The translations under genes were made by a program, and so were the position numbers. From contig BPGH01000001.1 of assembly GCA_026002935.1 (NCBI GenBank), forward strand, positions 1,971,965 to 2,035,964: a DNA stretch of 64,000 bases. The letters run 5' to 3'. How positions within the stretch are numbered: position 1 is the stretch's first letter; every line of letters starts with the position of its first letter. Source of the DNA: Acidimicrobiia bacterium (GTDB taxonomy: Bacteria > Actinomycetota > Acidimicrobiia > IMCC26256 > PALSA-610). Positions 15,483 through 23,529 of this stretch are shown here, piece by piece. The notes beneath the pieces were generated by a model. It ran no database searches, was not told the DNA's origin, and saw only the letters and a list, made by a program, of their open reading frames with translations.

Positions 15483-15702
15483 CGGCGATCAGCCCCTGCG
15501 CGAGCCACACGTAGGTGAGCGCCGCGGTGAGCGCCGCGGCGCGGTCGTAGCCCGCGATCGGGCCCGCCGCGTCCACGGCCGCGCCGAGCACGCCGGCCCG
15601 GATGAAGCCGAACACCGTGTTCGTGAACACGCCGGCGAGCGCGGCCGCGCGGTACGAGGACCACCGGCGGAAGCCCGCACGGAACAGGGCGAGATGGGCC
15701 AC
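15483..15702 (-). pseudogene. remnant of an ABC-2-type transporter permease
   Basis: The frame from GTG 15702 reads LALFRAGFRRWSSYRAAAL, then TNTVFGFIRAGVL and LTYVWLAQGLIA, which is the N-terminal part of an ABC-2 family permease of about 260 aa. After about 15483 the similarity stops and the frame runs through Arg/Pro-rich residues with no membrane segments. No ATPase gene is nearby. The remaining ~180 codons are missing, so this is a truncated gene. The surrounding 15356-15892 stretch holds nothing else recognisable except the regulatory box before the next gene. Confidence 0.6.
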
Positions 15703-15854
15703 GGGGGCGGCTCCGGACGCGCGGAAGGCTCCGGGCGGGCGCTCCGGGGAGGGGGTGGAGCCCACCCGCGCGGCCCGCGGCCCGGCCGGCCGGGCGGCCG
15801 GTGCGGGGCCGGCACGGCGTGCTGGACACCGGCGGGACCCCGGGGTATCGTTTT

Positions 15855-15868
15855 TGTAACACGTTCTA
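15855..15868 (+). promoter_or_regulatory. KstR-like operator box
   Basis: TGTAACACGTTCTA fits the TNNAACNNGTTNNA motif described for KstR, the TetR-family repressor of cholesterol catabolism in mycobacteria. It lies 24 bp before the ATG of the flavin oxidoreductase gene and next to a TATCGT hexamer at 15846-15851. Binding is untested and no kstR gene is in this window. Confidence 0.55.
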
Positions 15869-15892
15869 TTTCCTGGTCGGCGGAGGCATCAC

Positions 15893-17029
15893 ATGGAGTT
15901 CGGTCTGTTCCTCGGCGGGTTCGTCCACAAGGACCTCGCCGCCGCCAACCCCGACGCCGAGCACGACCGGATCATGAGCGAGGTCGCGCTCTGCGAGGTC
16001 GCCGACCGGCACAACTGGAAGTACGCCTGGTTCACCGAGCACCACTTCCTGAAGGAGTACTCGCACATCTCCGCGAGCGAGACGCTCATGGCGTGGGTGC
16101 TCGCGCGCACCCGGCGCATCCACGTGGCGTCGGGGATCATCAACATCACGCCACCGGTCAACCACCCCGCGCGCGTGGCCGAGCGCGTCGCGATGATGGA
16201 CCTCGTGTCCGGCGGCCGGTTCGAGTTCGGCACGGGCCGCGGCTCGTCGACCACCGAGATGGGCGGGTTCGGGATCACCGACCCCGAGATCACCCGCGAC
16301 ATGTACGACGAGGCGATCACCGAGATCGTGAAGATGTGGCGCGACGAGCCGTACTCGTACCAGGGCCGCTTCTTCTCGATGCCCGAGCGGCACGTGCTGC
16401 CCAAGCCCTACGTGAAGCCGCACCCGCCGCTGTGGGTCGCGGCCGGCAACCCGTCGACCTTCGAGAAGGCCGCGCGCATGGGCCTCGGGGTGATCTGCTT
16501 CACGGGCGGCAGCCCCGACAAGATGGCGCCCCTCGTCGAGCTGTACAAGAAGACGATCGTCAACGCCGAGCCCGTCGGCGAGTACGTCAACGACAACGTC
16601 GCGATCACGACGAGCTTCATGTGCCTCGAGGACCGCGACGAGGCCCGCCGGCACATGGCCAACTCGGGCAACGGCCGCCAGCAGACCCTCGTGTTCCACT
16701 ACCTCGACACGTTCCCGAAGCCGCCGCACGTGCCCGAGTGGCCGGAGGAGATCCCCGACCCGACGCCCGACATGATCGAGAAGGGCTTCCAGACCGGCGC
16801 CGCGATCGTGGGCACGCCCGACGACTGCGCGCAGGGCATCCAGAAGTGGGTCGACATCGGCGTCGACCAGCTCATCATGGGCCCGTCGGGGTCGACCTAC
16901 CCGCACGAGCTGCTCGAGCGCACGGTCACGCTGTTCGGCGACGAGGTGATCCCGCGCTTCGACACCGACCCCGAGCACTCGACGAGCCGCGCCCGCGCCG
17001 CGGCCGCGGCGGCGCTCGGCCGGGTCTGA
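15893..17029 (+). CDS. LLM-class flavin-dependent oxidoreductase (luciferase-like)
   Basis: Encodes 378 aa with the bacterial luciferase-like TIM barrel: MEFGLFLGGFVHKDL at the N-terminus, WFTEHHFLKEYS at ~45-56, the flavin-binding-type segment GGRFEFGTGRGSS and the C-terminal GTPDDCAQGIQKWVDIGVDQLI. Such enzymes use FMN or F420 to oxidise small organic substrates; cofactor and substrate are not decidable here. A GGAGG ribosome site lies 6 bp before the ATG. The KstR-like box upstream suggests expression with lipid or sterol catabolism. It is a single-gene unit. Confidence 0.9.
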   Translation: MEFGLFLGGFVHKDLAAANPDAEHDRIMSEVALCEVADRHNWKYAWFTEHHFLKEYSHISASETLMAWVLARTRRIHVASGIINITPPVNHPARVAERVAMMDLVSGGRFEFGTGRGSSTTEMGGFGITDPEITRDMYDEAITEIVKMWRDEPYSYQGRFFSMPERHVLPKPYVKPHPPLWVAAGNPSTFEKAARMGLGVICFTGGSPDKMAPLVELYKKTIVNAEPVGEYVNDNVAITTSFMCLEDRDEARRHMANSGNGRQQTLVFHYLDTFPKPPHVPEWPEEIPDPTPDMIEKGFQTGAAIVGTPDDCAQGIQKWVDIGVDQLIMGPSGSTYPHELLERTVTLFGDEVIPRFDTDPEHSTSRARAAAAAALGRV

Positions 17030-17051
17030 GCCGCGGCGGGCGGCCGCCCGG

Positions 17052-17057
17052 TACGCT
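17052..17057 (+). promoter_or_regulatory. -10-like hexamer (leaderless start at 17064)
   Basis: TACGCT ends 6 nt before the GTG of the 190-aa gene, which has no Shine-Dalgarno sequence. This fits a leaderless transcript. Confidence 0.45.
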
Positions 17058-17063
17058 CGGGAC

Positions 17064-17636
17064 GTGGGGGACGAACCGGACGCGCCCGACCGCACCGACC
17101 CCTTCGCCCATCCCGACCTCGCGGCGGCGGGGGCGGCGATGCGGGCGGCGTGGCGGGCCGACCAGGAGGCGGCGGCGCGCGACGCGCACGAGGCGCACCG
17201 CCGGCGCCTGACGCTCACCGACCGGCTGCACCTGCACCTGCACCGGGGCGACCGGCTGGCCGTGGTCGTGTGCGGCACGCAGCGGTTCACCGGCACGCTC
17301 GCGGAGGTCGGCCCCGACCTCATCGCGCTCCGCACCCCCTACGGGGGCCGCGTCGACGTGCAGCGCGTACCGTCGGTACCGCTGTGGTTCGAGGTGGTCG
17401 AGCGTGCGCCGGCCGGCGGTCACCGGGGCGACGGGGCCGCGGGCGGCCGGTTCCACCACGCGCTCGCCCGCCGGGAGCAAGATGCGGCGGTGACGCTCGG
17501 CACGCTCCACGCGCCCGACGGGATCGACGGTGCGCTCGCCGTCGGCGCCGACCACGTCGTGCTCGTCGCGCCGGGCGGCGCCGAGACCGTCGTGCCGATC
17601 GACCAGGTCGCCTGGGTGCGCGCCCGGCGACCGTGA
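17064..17636 (+). CDS. hypothetical actinobacterial protein, LSm/SH3-like segment
   Basis: Encodes 190 aa. An Ala-rich helical N-terminus is followed at ~50-115 by beta-rich sequence (LHLHRGDRLAVVVCGTQRFTG, EVGPDLIALRTPYGGRVDVQ), reminiscent of small beta-barrel folds, and a second beta-rich section near the C-terminus (DHVVLVAPGGAETVVPIDQV). No signal peptide, membrane segment or catalytic motif is seen. It probably forms a unit with the membrane protein 20 bp downstream. Function unknown. Confidence 0.7.
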   Translation: MGDEPDAPDRTDPFAHPDLAAAGAAMRAAWRADQEAAARDAHEAHRRRLTLTDRLHLHLHRGDRLAVVVCGTQRFTGTLAEVGPDLIALRTPYGGRVDVQRVPSVPLWFEVVERAPAGGHRGDGAAGGRFHHALARREQDAAVTLGTLHAPDGIDGALAVGADHVVLVAPGGAETVVPIDQVAWVRARRP

Positions 17637-17656
17637 CCGCACGGGGAGGGGACGCG

Positions 17657-18121
17657 ATGGCCGCGACCGACCGGGGACCGAACCGGCGCGCGGGGCTGCG
17701 CCCGGTGGTCGAGGCGGGGGCGATCCTGCTCGTGGCCGGGTCGCTCGCCAACACGGTCGGGCTGATCCTCTTCGCGACCCGCCCGACGCCGTCGGGCCGC
17801 CACATCGACGGCTGGAACCGGGTGCTCGACGTCGCCCGCAGCTCCGACCTGACGAGCGCGGCGATCGGCGCCGTCGCGCTCGTCGCCCTGTGCGCGTGGG
17901 AGCCGCTCAGCGGCCGCGGCCGCGTGGTGCTGCTGCTCGTCTCGGTGCTCGCCGCGCTGCTGGCGTTCTCCGGCTGCGTGGGCGTGTACTTCCAGCTCCT
18001 CGCACCCGAGCGGTTCTTCGAGAACGGCTACCAGCGGCTCACCTCGCTCGTCACCTTCGCGGGGTCGATCGCCGCCGCGGGCGGGCTCGGGCTCGTCGTC
18101 GCACGCGTCGAGCGCCGCTAG
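17657..18121 (+). CDS. four-helix membrane protein, unknown function
   Basis: Encodes 154 aa with four hydrophobic helices at about 20-40 (AILLVAGSLANTVGLILFA), 70-87, 93-115 and 130-150. No conserved motif is recognised. A GGGAGGGGA ribosome site precedes the ATG. Its TAG stop overlaps that of the convergent short-chain dehydrogenase gene through a shared CTAG. Confidence 0.7.
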   Translation: MAATDRGPNRRAGLRPVVEAGAILLVAGSLANTVGLILFATRPTPSGRHIDGWNRVLDVARSSDLTSAAIGAVALVALCAWEPLSGRGRVVLLLVSVLAALLAFSGCVGVYFQLLAPERFFENGYQRLTSLVTFAGSIAAAGGLGLVVARVERR

Positions 18122-19015
18122 CGCGCGTCGGGGGCCGGGCCGGCGCCGCCCGGGCGGTCGTCCGCGCCGGTGAGGCGCGCGCTGACCTCCCACAGGCGGG
18201 CGGCGGCGGCGTCGTCACGCGCCGCCGGCGCGGGCGGCACCGGCGTGCACCGCTCGAAGTACAGCCCCGTCAGCCCCTCCACCTCCGGCGACGACGCGAC
18301 GTACACCGACGTGCGCGCGCCCGCCTGCGGGGAGATCGCGAAGGGGCGGCCCAGCATCATCGCGAGCTCGCCGAGGCGGCCGGTGTCGCCGTCGCGGCCG
18401 AAGCCGCTCGCGACGTAGCCGGGGTGCACGGCGTTGGCGGTGACGCCGGTCCCGGCGAGCCGCCGCGCGAGCTCGCGGGTGAACAGGACGTTCATCAGCT
18501 TCGTCCGGCAGTAGACCGCGAACGGTCGGTACCGGCGCGCGGATTCGAGGTCGTCGAAGTCGAGGCCGCGGCGCGCCGCCCGGTGGGCGCGTGACGCGAC
18601 CACCACGACGCGCGCCGGTGCGCTCGCGGTGAGCACGCCGCGCAGCAGGTGCACGAGCAGGAAGTGGCCGAGGTGGTTGACCTGGAACTGCGTCTCGTGG
18701 CCGTCCTCGGTGACGCGCCGCTCCGCGCAGGATGACGCCCGCGTTGGCGACGAGCACGTCGAGGCGGTCGTGGGTGTCGAGGAACGCGCGTGCCGCGGCG
18801 CGCACCGACGCGAACGACGCGAGGTCGAGCGGCAGCACCTCGACCGCCCCCGCGCCGTCCCCGCCGCGCCGCGCGAGCTCCTCGCGGGCGGCCTCGCCCT
18901 TCGCCGGGTCGCGCGCGGTGATCACGACGCGGGCGCCCGTCGCGGCGAGCGCGGCCGCGGTCTCCTTGCCGATCCCGGAGTTGGCGCCCGTGACGAGGAC
19001 GGTGCGGCCGTGCAC
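18118..19015 (-). pseudogene. short-chain dehydrogenase/reductase disrupted by a frameshift
   Basis: The first part reads MHGRTVLVTGANSGIGKETA (NAD(P)-binding TGxxxGIG) and LDVLVANAGVIL (NAG motif). Then the frame changes by one base at about 18717-18727. The second part reads LLVHLLRGVL, a catalytic-type YCRTK (Tyr-x-x-x-Lys) and NAVHPGYV, a normal SDR C-terminus. Together they give a full-length ~300-aa retinol-dehydrogenase-like SDR. Taking CTGCGCG as carrying one extra base restores ERRVTEDG. This may be a true inactivation or a sequencing or assembly error; both halves otherwise look under normal selection. Confidence 0.75.
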
Positions 19016-19024
19016 GGCCGGCGC

Positions 19025-19330
19025 TCAGGCCTCCGCCTCGGCGGCCGCCCGCTCGGCCGCGCCGGGCGAGCGGTCGTGCCCGGGCTGGTCGCGCACCCAC
19101 TCGATCAGCTCGTCGCGGTGGAACCGGATCTCGCGCCCGCCCGGGAACCGGTGCGCGGGGATGCGCCCCTCGCGCACCATCCGCCGCAGGTACTCGACGT
19201 GCACCTGCAGCAGCTCGGCCGCCTGCGCGGTGGTCAGGATCGGTGGGAACGGGGTGCCGCCGGGCCCGCCGCCGAGCCCGCCCTCGCCCGGACCGGCCGG
19301 GCCGCTTCGCGCGCTCGCGCCGTCGCTCAC
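19025..19330 (-). CDS. MerR/excisionase-type HTH DNA-binding protein (BldC-like)
   Basis: Encodes 101 aa. A Gly/Pro-rich N-terminus precedes a winged HTH of the helix-turn-helix-17 type: PILTTAQAAELLQVHVEYLRR, then IPAHRFPGGREIRFHRDELIEWV. BldC-like proteins of this fold are small developmental regulators in actinobacteria. The GTG is 7 nt after a TACCGT hexamer. The gene diverges from the Tad pilus operon, so it may regulate it; that link is positional only. Confidence 0.8.
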   Translation of the reverse strand: MSDGASARSGPAGPGEGGLGGGPGGTPFPPILTTAQAAELLQVHVEYLRRMVREGRIPAHRFPGGREIRFHRDELIEWVRDQPGHDRSPGAAERAAAEAEA

Positions 19331-19337
19331 GCGCGCC

Positions 19338-19343
19338 ACGGTA
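19338..19343 (-). promoter_or_regulatory. -10-like hexamer of the HTH gene
   Basis: TACCGT on the minus strand ends 7 nt before the GTG at 19330, again consistent with a leaderless mRNA. Confidence 0.45.
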
Positions 19344-19471
19344 GCCCACCTCGCGCAGTCTGACGCGCGTTCGCACAGCCAGGCGCGCGTCGTTCCAGGA
19401 CTTTCCGGTTGCGGTGGGGCCGCCGCGCGTGTTGCATACCGACCGCCTCGGTGCACGTGGGGGTGGCGCGA

Positions 19472-20182
19472 GTGGCAGCACCGGTGGGGGTGGTGCGGGC
19501 GACGGCACGGACGCGACGGTCGTGGTCGACGCGCGTGTCCGCGGGGCACCTCGTCATGGTGCTCGCGGGGCTGCTCGGTGCGCTCCTCACGCTCGGGCTC
19601 CTGCGTTCGGCCGGTGCGACCCGGCCCGTGCTGGTCGCGGCGCACGACCTCGTCCCGGGCACCGTCGTCGACGAGGAGGCGCTGGCGGTCGCCCACCTCG
19701 ACGCGGGCGACGACGTGATCGCGCACCTGTTCGCGGCGGGCGAGGCCGGCGAGCTGCACGGGCTCGTCGTCACCGCGCCGGTCGCGCGCGGTGCGCCGGT
19801 GACCCGCGACGACGTCGGGCCCGCGGACGCGGGTACGGCGCCCCGGGCGATGAGCTTCGCGGTCCCGCGTGCGAACGCCGTCGGCGGGGAGGTGCGCGCC
19901 GGGGACCGCATCGACGTGGTGGGCGTCGACGCGGCGACCGGCGGCGTCCGGTACGTGCTCACCGACACCGCGCTGCTCGCGGCCGACGACGGCGACGGCG
20001 GGCCGCTCGGCGGGGACGACGCGGTGGTGCTGACGGTCGCGCTCGACCCGGCCGCCGCGCTGCGGCTCGCCGCGGCCCTGGAGGCCGGGCCGGTGCGGGT
20101 CGTGCGGGCGACCGGTGCGCGGCCGCTCCGGGAGGCGCCGGCGGTGGCCGGCCCGGCGGCGGGCGGGGGAGACGGTGGCTGA
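19472..20182 (+). CDS. cpaB: Flp pilus assembly protein CpaB/RcpC (SAF domain)
   Basis: Encodes about 236 aa. A basic N-terminus and one membrane helix (LVMVLAGLLGALLTLGLL) are followed by an SAF-type domain (PVLVAAHDLVPGTVVDEEAL) and an RcpC-like beta-rich region (RAMSFAVPRANAVGGEVRAGDRIDVV). In diderms this protein links to the secretin; here, without a secretin, it may act at the wall side of the membrane. In-frame GTGs at 19451, 19457, 19463 and 19472 are all possible starts. The 3' end overlaps the next gene by 8 bp. First gene of the pilus operon. Confidence 0.85.
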   Translation: MAAPVGVVRATARTRRSWSTRVSAGHLVMVLAGLLGALLTLGLLRSAGATRPVLVAAHDLVPGTVVDEEALAVAHLDAGDDVIAHLFAAGEAGELHGLVVTAPVARGAPVTRDDVGPADAGTAPRAMSFAVPRANAVGGEVRAGDRIDVVGVDAATGGVRYVLTDTALLAADDGDGGPLGGDDAVVLTVALDPAAALRLAAALEAGPVRVVRATGARPLREAPAVAGPAAGGGDGG

Positions 20183-21371
20183 GCCGGAGGTCGCGCTCGT
20201 CTTCACCCCCGAGCCCTGGGTCGAGGAGCTGCACCGGCACCTCACCGACCACGGCGGCGCGCTCGTGCGGCAGGTCGTCGTCGACCCGGGCGTCGCGCTG
20301 GAGGAGCACTACGACGTGCTCGTCGCGAGCCACCGGTGGCCCGCGCTCACGCACGCGTTCGTCGGGGACGTGCACGCCCGCGGCCGGGCGGTGCTCGGCG
20401 TGCACGACCGCGAGGAGCCCGCCGCGCGGGCGCACCTCGAGGCGCTCGGCGTCGACGACACGATCGCGTCCGACGCCGGCCCCGCCGAGTTCGTCGCCGC
20501 GCTCGGCGCGTTGCGCGCCGCGCGCGCCGGGGGGCGGGCGCCGGAACCGGCGCGGCCCGACCCGGGGCGCGGGCGCGCCGGCCGGGTCGTGGTGGTCGGC
20601 GGGCCGCCCGGCAGCGGGCGCACCGAGCTGGCGGTGCACCTGGCGGCCGCGGCCGGGGGCGTGCTCGTCGACGCGGACGACGTCGCGCCGTCCGTCGCGC
20701 AACGCCTCGGATTGCCCGTCGAGCCGAACCTGCGGACGGCGATCGAGGCCGCGGAGCACGGCCGGGGCACGGTCGGCGAGTGCGTGGCCCGGCCCCGCCG
20801 CGGCCGGCCGCACGTGCTCGCCGGCCTGCCGAACCCGGGCGCCTGGAGCCAGGTGCGGCCCGGTGAGGTGCTGCGCGTCGTCGAGGCGCTCGCCGCCGTG
20901 TACCACGACGTGGTCGTCGACGTCGCGGGCAGCCTCGACGGGTCCGACGCGGCCACCACCGCACGCGGGCGCCACGGGCTCGCGCGCGCGCTCGTCCTCG
21001 AGGCGGACGCGCTGGTGGGGGTGTGCGCCGCGACCCCCGTCGGCGTGACCCGGCTCCTGTCGTGGGCCGTCGACGCGGTCGCGCTCGCGCCGGCCGGCCC
21101 GCTGGTCGTCGCCGTCAACCGCGCCCCGCGCGAGCGGTTCCGGCGGGGCGAGCTGTTCGAGGAGATCACGCGGTCGCTGCCGGCCGCGGAGGTCGTGTTC
21201 GTCCCGGACGACCCGCGCGTCGCGGCGGCGGCGTGGGACGGGACGCTCGTCGGGAAGGGTCCCTTCGCGCGCGCCGTCTCGTCGCTCGCGCACGTGCTGG
21301 CCGACCTCCCCGGGCGCGCCGCCGCCGCGCCGGAACCGGTCGCGGCGGCGGCGCTGGAGGAGGTCGGGTGA
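20175..21371 (+). CDS. CpaE/TadZ-like ATPase of Flp pilus assembly
   Basis: Encodes 398 aa. An N-terminal receiver-like domain without phosphorylation motifs (~1-115) and a linker lead to a MinD/ParA-like domain. The P-loop reads GGPPGSGRTE (142-151), with Arg where the usual catalytic Lys stands, and the deviant-Walker signature Lys is not evident. VVVDVAGSLDGSD resembles a Walker B region. TadZ-type proteins localise the pilus machine at the pole; the altered P-loop suggests nucleotide binding may be weak or lost. Position between cpaB and tadA supports the assignment. Confidence 0.75.
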   Translation: MAEPEVALVFTPEPWVEELHRHLTDHGGALVRQVVVDPGVALEEHYDVLVASHRWPALTHAFVGDVHARGRAVLGVHDREEPAARAHLEALGVDDTIASDAGPAEFVAALGALRAARAGGRAPEPARPDPGRGRAGRVVVVGGPPGSGRTELAVHLAAAAGGVLVDADDVAPSVAQRLGLPVEPNLRTAIEAAEHGRGTVGECVARPRRGRPHVLAGLPNPGAWSQVRPGEVLRVVEALAAVYHDVVVDVAGSLDGSDAATTARGRHGLARALVLEADALVGVCAATPVGVTRLLSWAVDAVALAPAGPLVVAVNRAPRERFRRGELFEEITRSLPAAEVVFVPDDPRVAAAAWDGTLVGKGPFARAVSSLAHVLADLPGRAAAAPEPVAAAALEEVG

Positions 21372-22654
21372 GCGCCCGCGCGGACGCGTACGAGACCATC
21401 CGGCGGGATGCCCTCGCGGGCGTCGAGCGCCGGCGGCTGGAGCCCGAACGGGAGCTCGACGAGGTCCGCAACGAGGTCGAGCGCGCGGTCGAGGACTACC
21501 AGCGGCGCGCGCGGCTCGGCGACGAGCTGCCGCTCGGCGACCCGGCCGCGATGGTGCAGCGCGTGCTCCGGTCGGTCACTGGCCTCGGGCCGCTCGGGGA
21601 CCTGCTCGCGCGCCGCGACGTGGAGGAAGTGTTCGTCGAGGGCGCCCGGGTCACCTATCTCGACACGTCGGGGCGCCTGCGCGGCCTCCCGGACCCGACC
21701 GGCGAGGAGGAGAACCGCCAGGTCGTCGACCGGCTCCTCGCGGCGACCGAGCGGCAGCTCAACGCGACGTACCCGATCGTGCAGGCGCGCGTCCTCGACG
21801 GCACCGCGCGGCTGACCGCCGCGATCCCGCCGGTCGCGGACCGGCTGTCGGTCACGCTGCGCCGCTACACGGTGCGCGACGCCGGCCTCGACGACCTCGT
21901 CGCGCACGGCACGCTCACCGCGGAAGCCGCCGCGTTCCTGTGGGCGACGATGCAGTTCCGCAGCCGCGTGGTCGTCGCCGGCGAGCCGGGGGCCGGCAAG
22001 ACCACGCTCCTCGCCGCGCTCCTCCACGCGGTGCCGCCGAGCCACTGCGTCCGGTGCTGCGAGGAGATCCGGGAGCTCGCGGTGCCGTTGCTGCACGGCG
22101 CGTACTACGAGGTGCGCCCACCGGGCCTCGACGGCACCGGCGAGATCGGCCTGCGGGACCTCGTCAAGTTCGTGCTCGCGATGCGGCCGGACCGGATCGT
22201 CGTCGGGGAGGTGCGCGGCGCCGAGGCGTTCGAGCTCACCCGGGCGGTCAACGCCGGGTGCGGCTTCTGCTGCACGGTGCACGCGAACGGGGCCGCCGAC
22301 GCGATCAACGCGCTCGTCAACGCAGCGCTGATGGCCGGTGAGAACGTCACCGAGCGCATCGTGCGCAAGGTGTTCGGCGAGGCGATCGACCTCGTCGTGC
22401 AGCTCGGCCGCGACGACGCGGCCCCCGAGGCGGGGACCCTCCGGCGCCAGGTCACCGAGATCACCGCCGTCGGGCCGGCGATGACCGACGAGCCGTCCTT
22501 CGAGCCCATCTTCGTGAGGGAAGCGCTCGGGCGCCCGCTCGAGTGGACCGGGGTCCTCCCCGACGCACTCGAGGCGCGCGCGGAGCGCGCGCTGCCCGGC
22601 GGGCTGCGACTGCGGGCGCTCCTCGACCGGGCCCGTGCCGAGGCGACGCGGTGA
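21368..22654 (+). CDS. tadA: TadA/CpaF pilus assembly ATPase
   Basis: Encodes 428 aa, a type II/IV secretion ATPase of the CpaF class. Walker A GEPGAGKTTLL is at ~205-215, the Asp-box region follows at CCEEIRELAVP, Walker B-like MRPDRIVVGEVRG is at ~273-285, and the His-box HANG at ~307 (CCTVHANGAADAINAL). It powers Flp pilin polymerisation from the cytoplasmic face of TadB/TadC. The GTG overlaps the previous stop (GTGA). It is one of the best-conserved members of the locus. Confidence 0.93.
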   Translation: MSARADAYETIRRDALAGVERRRLEPERELDEVRNEVERAVEDYQRRARLGDELPLGDPAAMVQRVLRSVTGLGPLGDLLARRDVEEVFVEGARVTYLDTSGRLRGLPDPTGEEENRQVVDRLLAATERQLNATYPIVQARVLDGTARLTAAIPPVADRLSVTLRRYTVRDAGLDDLVAHGTLTAEAAAFLWATMQFRSRVVVAGEPGAGKTTLLAALLHAVPPSHCVRCCEEIRELAVPLLHGAYYEVRPPGLDGTGEIGLRDLVKFVLAMRPDRIVVGEVRGAEAFELTRAVNAGCGFCCTVHANGAADAINALVNAALMAGENVTERIVRKVFGEAIDLVVQLGRDDAAPEAGTLRRQVTEITAVGPAMTDEPSFEPIFVREALGRPLEWTGVLPDALEARAERALPGGLRLRALLDRARAEATR

Positions 22655-23529
22655 GGATCGTCGCGGCGCTCGCGGTGGGCACCTCTTGCGCGTTGGCCGC
22701 GGGCGCGCTCCTCGGCCTGCTGGCGCCGCGCCGGCGGCTCCGCCCGGCGGCACGGCGGGGCGCGGCGCTCGGCGTGTGGTTGCAGCAGGCGGGCGCGACC
22801 GTGACCCCCGCCCGGTTCGTCGCCGGCAGCGCCACGGCCGGGCTCGCCGCGGCCGGCGCGGTCGCGGTCGCCACCGGCAGCCCGCTCGTCGGGATCGTGC
22901 CGGGCGTCGCGGTCGCGCTGTTGCCGCGCGCGTGGTTCGGGCGGCGGCGCGCGGAGCGGATGCGGCGCGTGCAGCAGGCCTGGCCCGACGGGCTGCGCGA
23001 CCTCGTCGCGTCGATCGGCGCGGGGCGCTCGCTCACGCAGGCCGTGACGGCGCTCGCCACGACCGGTCCGCCGGCGCTGCGCGAGGCGTTCGCGCGGTTC
23101 CCGGACCTCGCCCGGGTGCTGGGCACGACCGCCGCGCTCGAGGTGGTGAAGGAGGAGCTCGCCGACCCGACGAGCGACCGGGTGCTCGAGGTGCTGGTGC
23201 TCGCGCACGAGCGCGGCGGCGGCATCGTGCGCACGGTGCTGGAGGACCTCGCGGCGGCGACCACGAAGGACCTGAAGCTCGCGGCGGAGGTCGAGACGGC
23301 GGGCCTCGAGATGCGGATCAACGCCCGCGCGGTGGTGGTGCTGCCCTGGCTGGTGCTCGTCGCGCTCACGGCGCGGCCCGGCCCGTTCCGCGACTTCTAC
23401 CGCTCCGCGAGCGGCGCGCTGACGCTCGCCGTCGCGGGCGCGCTGTCGGCGGTCGGGGTGGCCGCCCTCGGGCGCCTCGGGCGCCGGCAGGAGGAGCCGC
23501 GCGTCTTCGGCCGGACGGGCGGCCGGTGA
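22651..23529 (+). CDS. tadB: TadB-type pilus inner-membrane platform protein
   Basis: Encodes 292 aa. N-terminal membrane helices (~1-25 and 45-90) precede a T2SF/GspF-like cytoplasmic domain (WPDGLRDLVASIGAGRSLTQAV, AHERGGGIVRTVLEDLAAATTKDL) and C-terminal membrane helices (VVVLPWLVLVALT). With TadC it forms the platform on which TadA acts. The GTG overlaps the tadA stop. Confidence 0.85.
   Translation: MRIVAALAVGTSCALAAGALLGLLAPRRRLRPAARRGAALGVWLQQAGATVTPARFVAGSATAGLAAAGAVAVATGSPLVGIVPGVAVALLPRAWFGRRRAERMRRVQQAWPDGLRDLVASIGAGRSLTQAVTALATTGPPALREAFARFPDLARVLGTTAALEVVKEELADPTSDRVLEVLVLAHERGGGIVRTVLEDLAAATTKDLKLAAEVETAGLEMRINARAVVVLPWLVLVALTARPGPFRDFYRSASGALTLAVAGALSAVGVAALGRLGRRQEEPRVFGRTGGR

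Noticed and set aside
19351..19400. Possible seventh regulon operator near TCTGACGCGCG before the pilus operon
   Set aside because: The left half CTGACG has no matching CGTCAG or TGTCAG at a 4-bp spacing, so it does not fit the motif.
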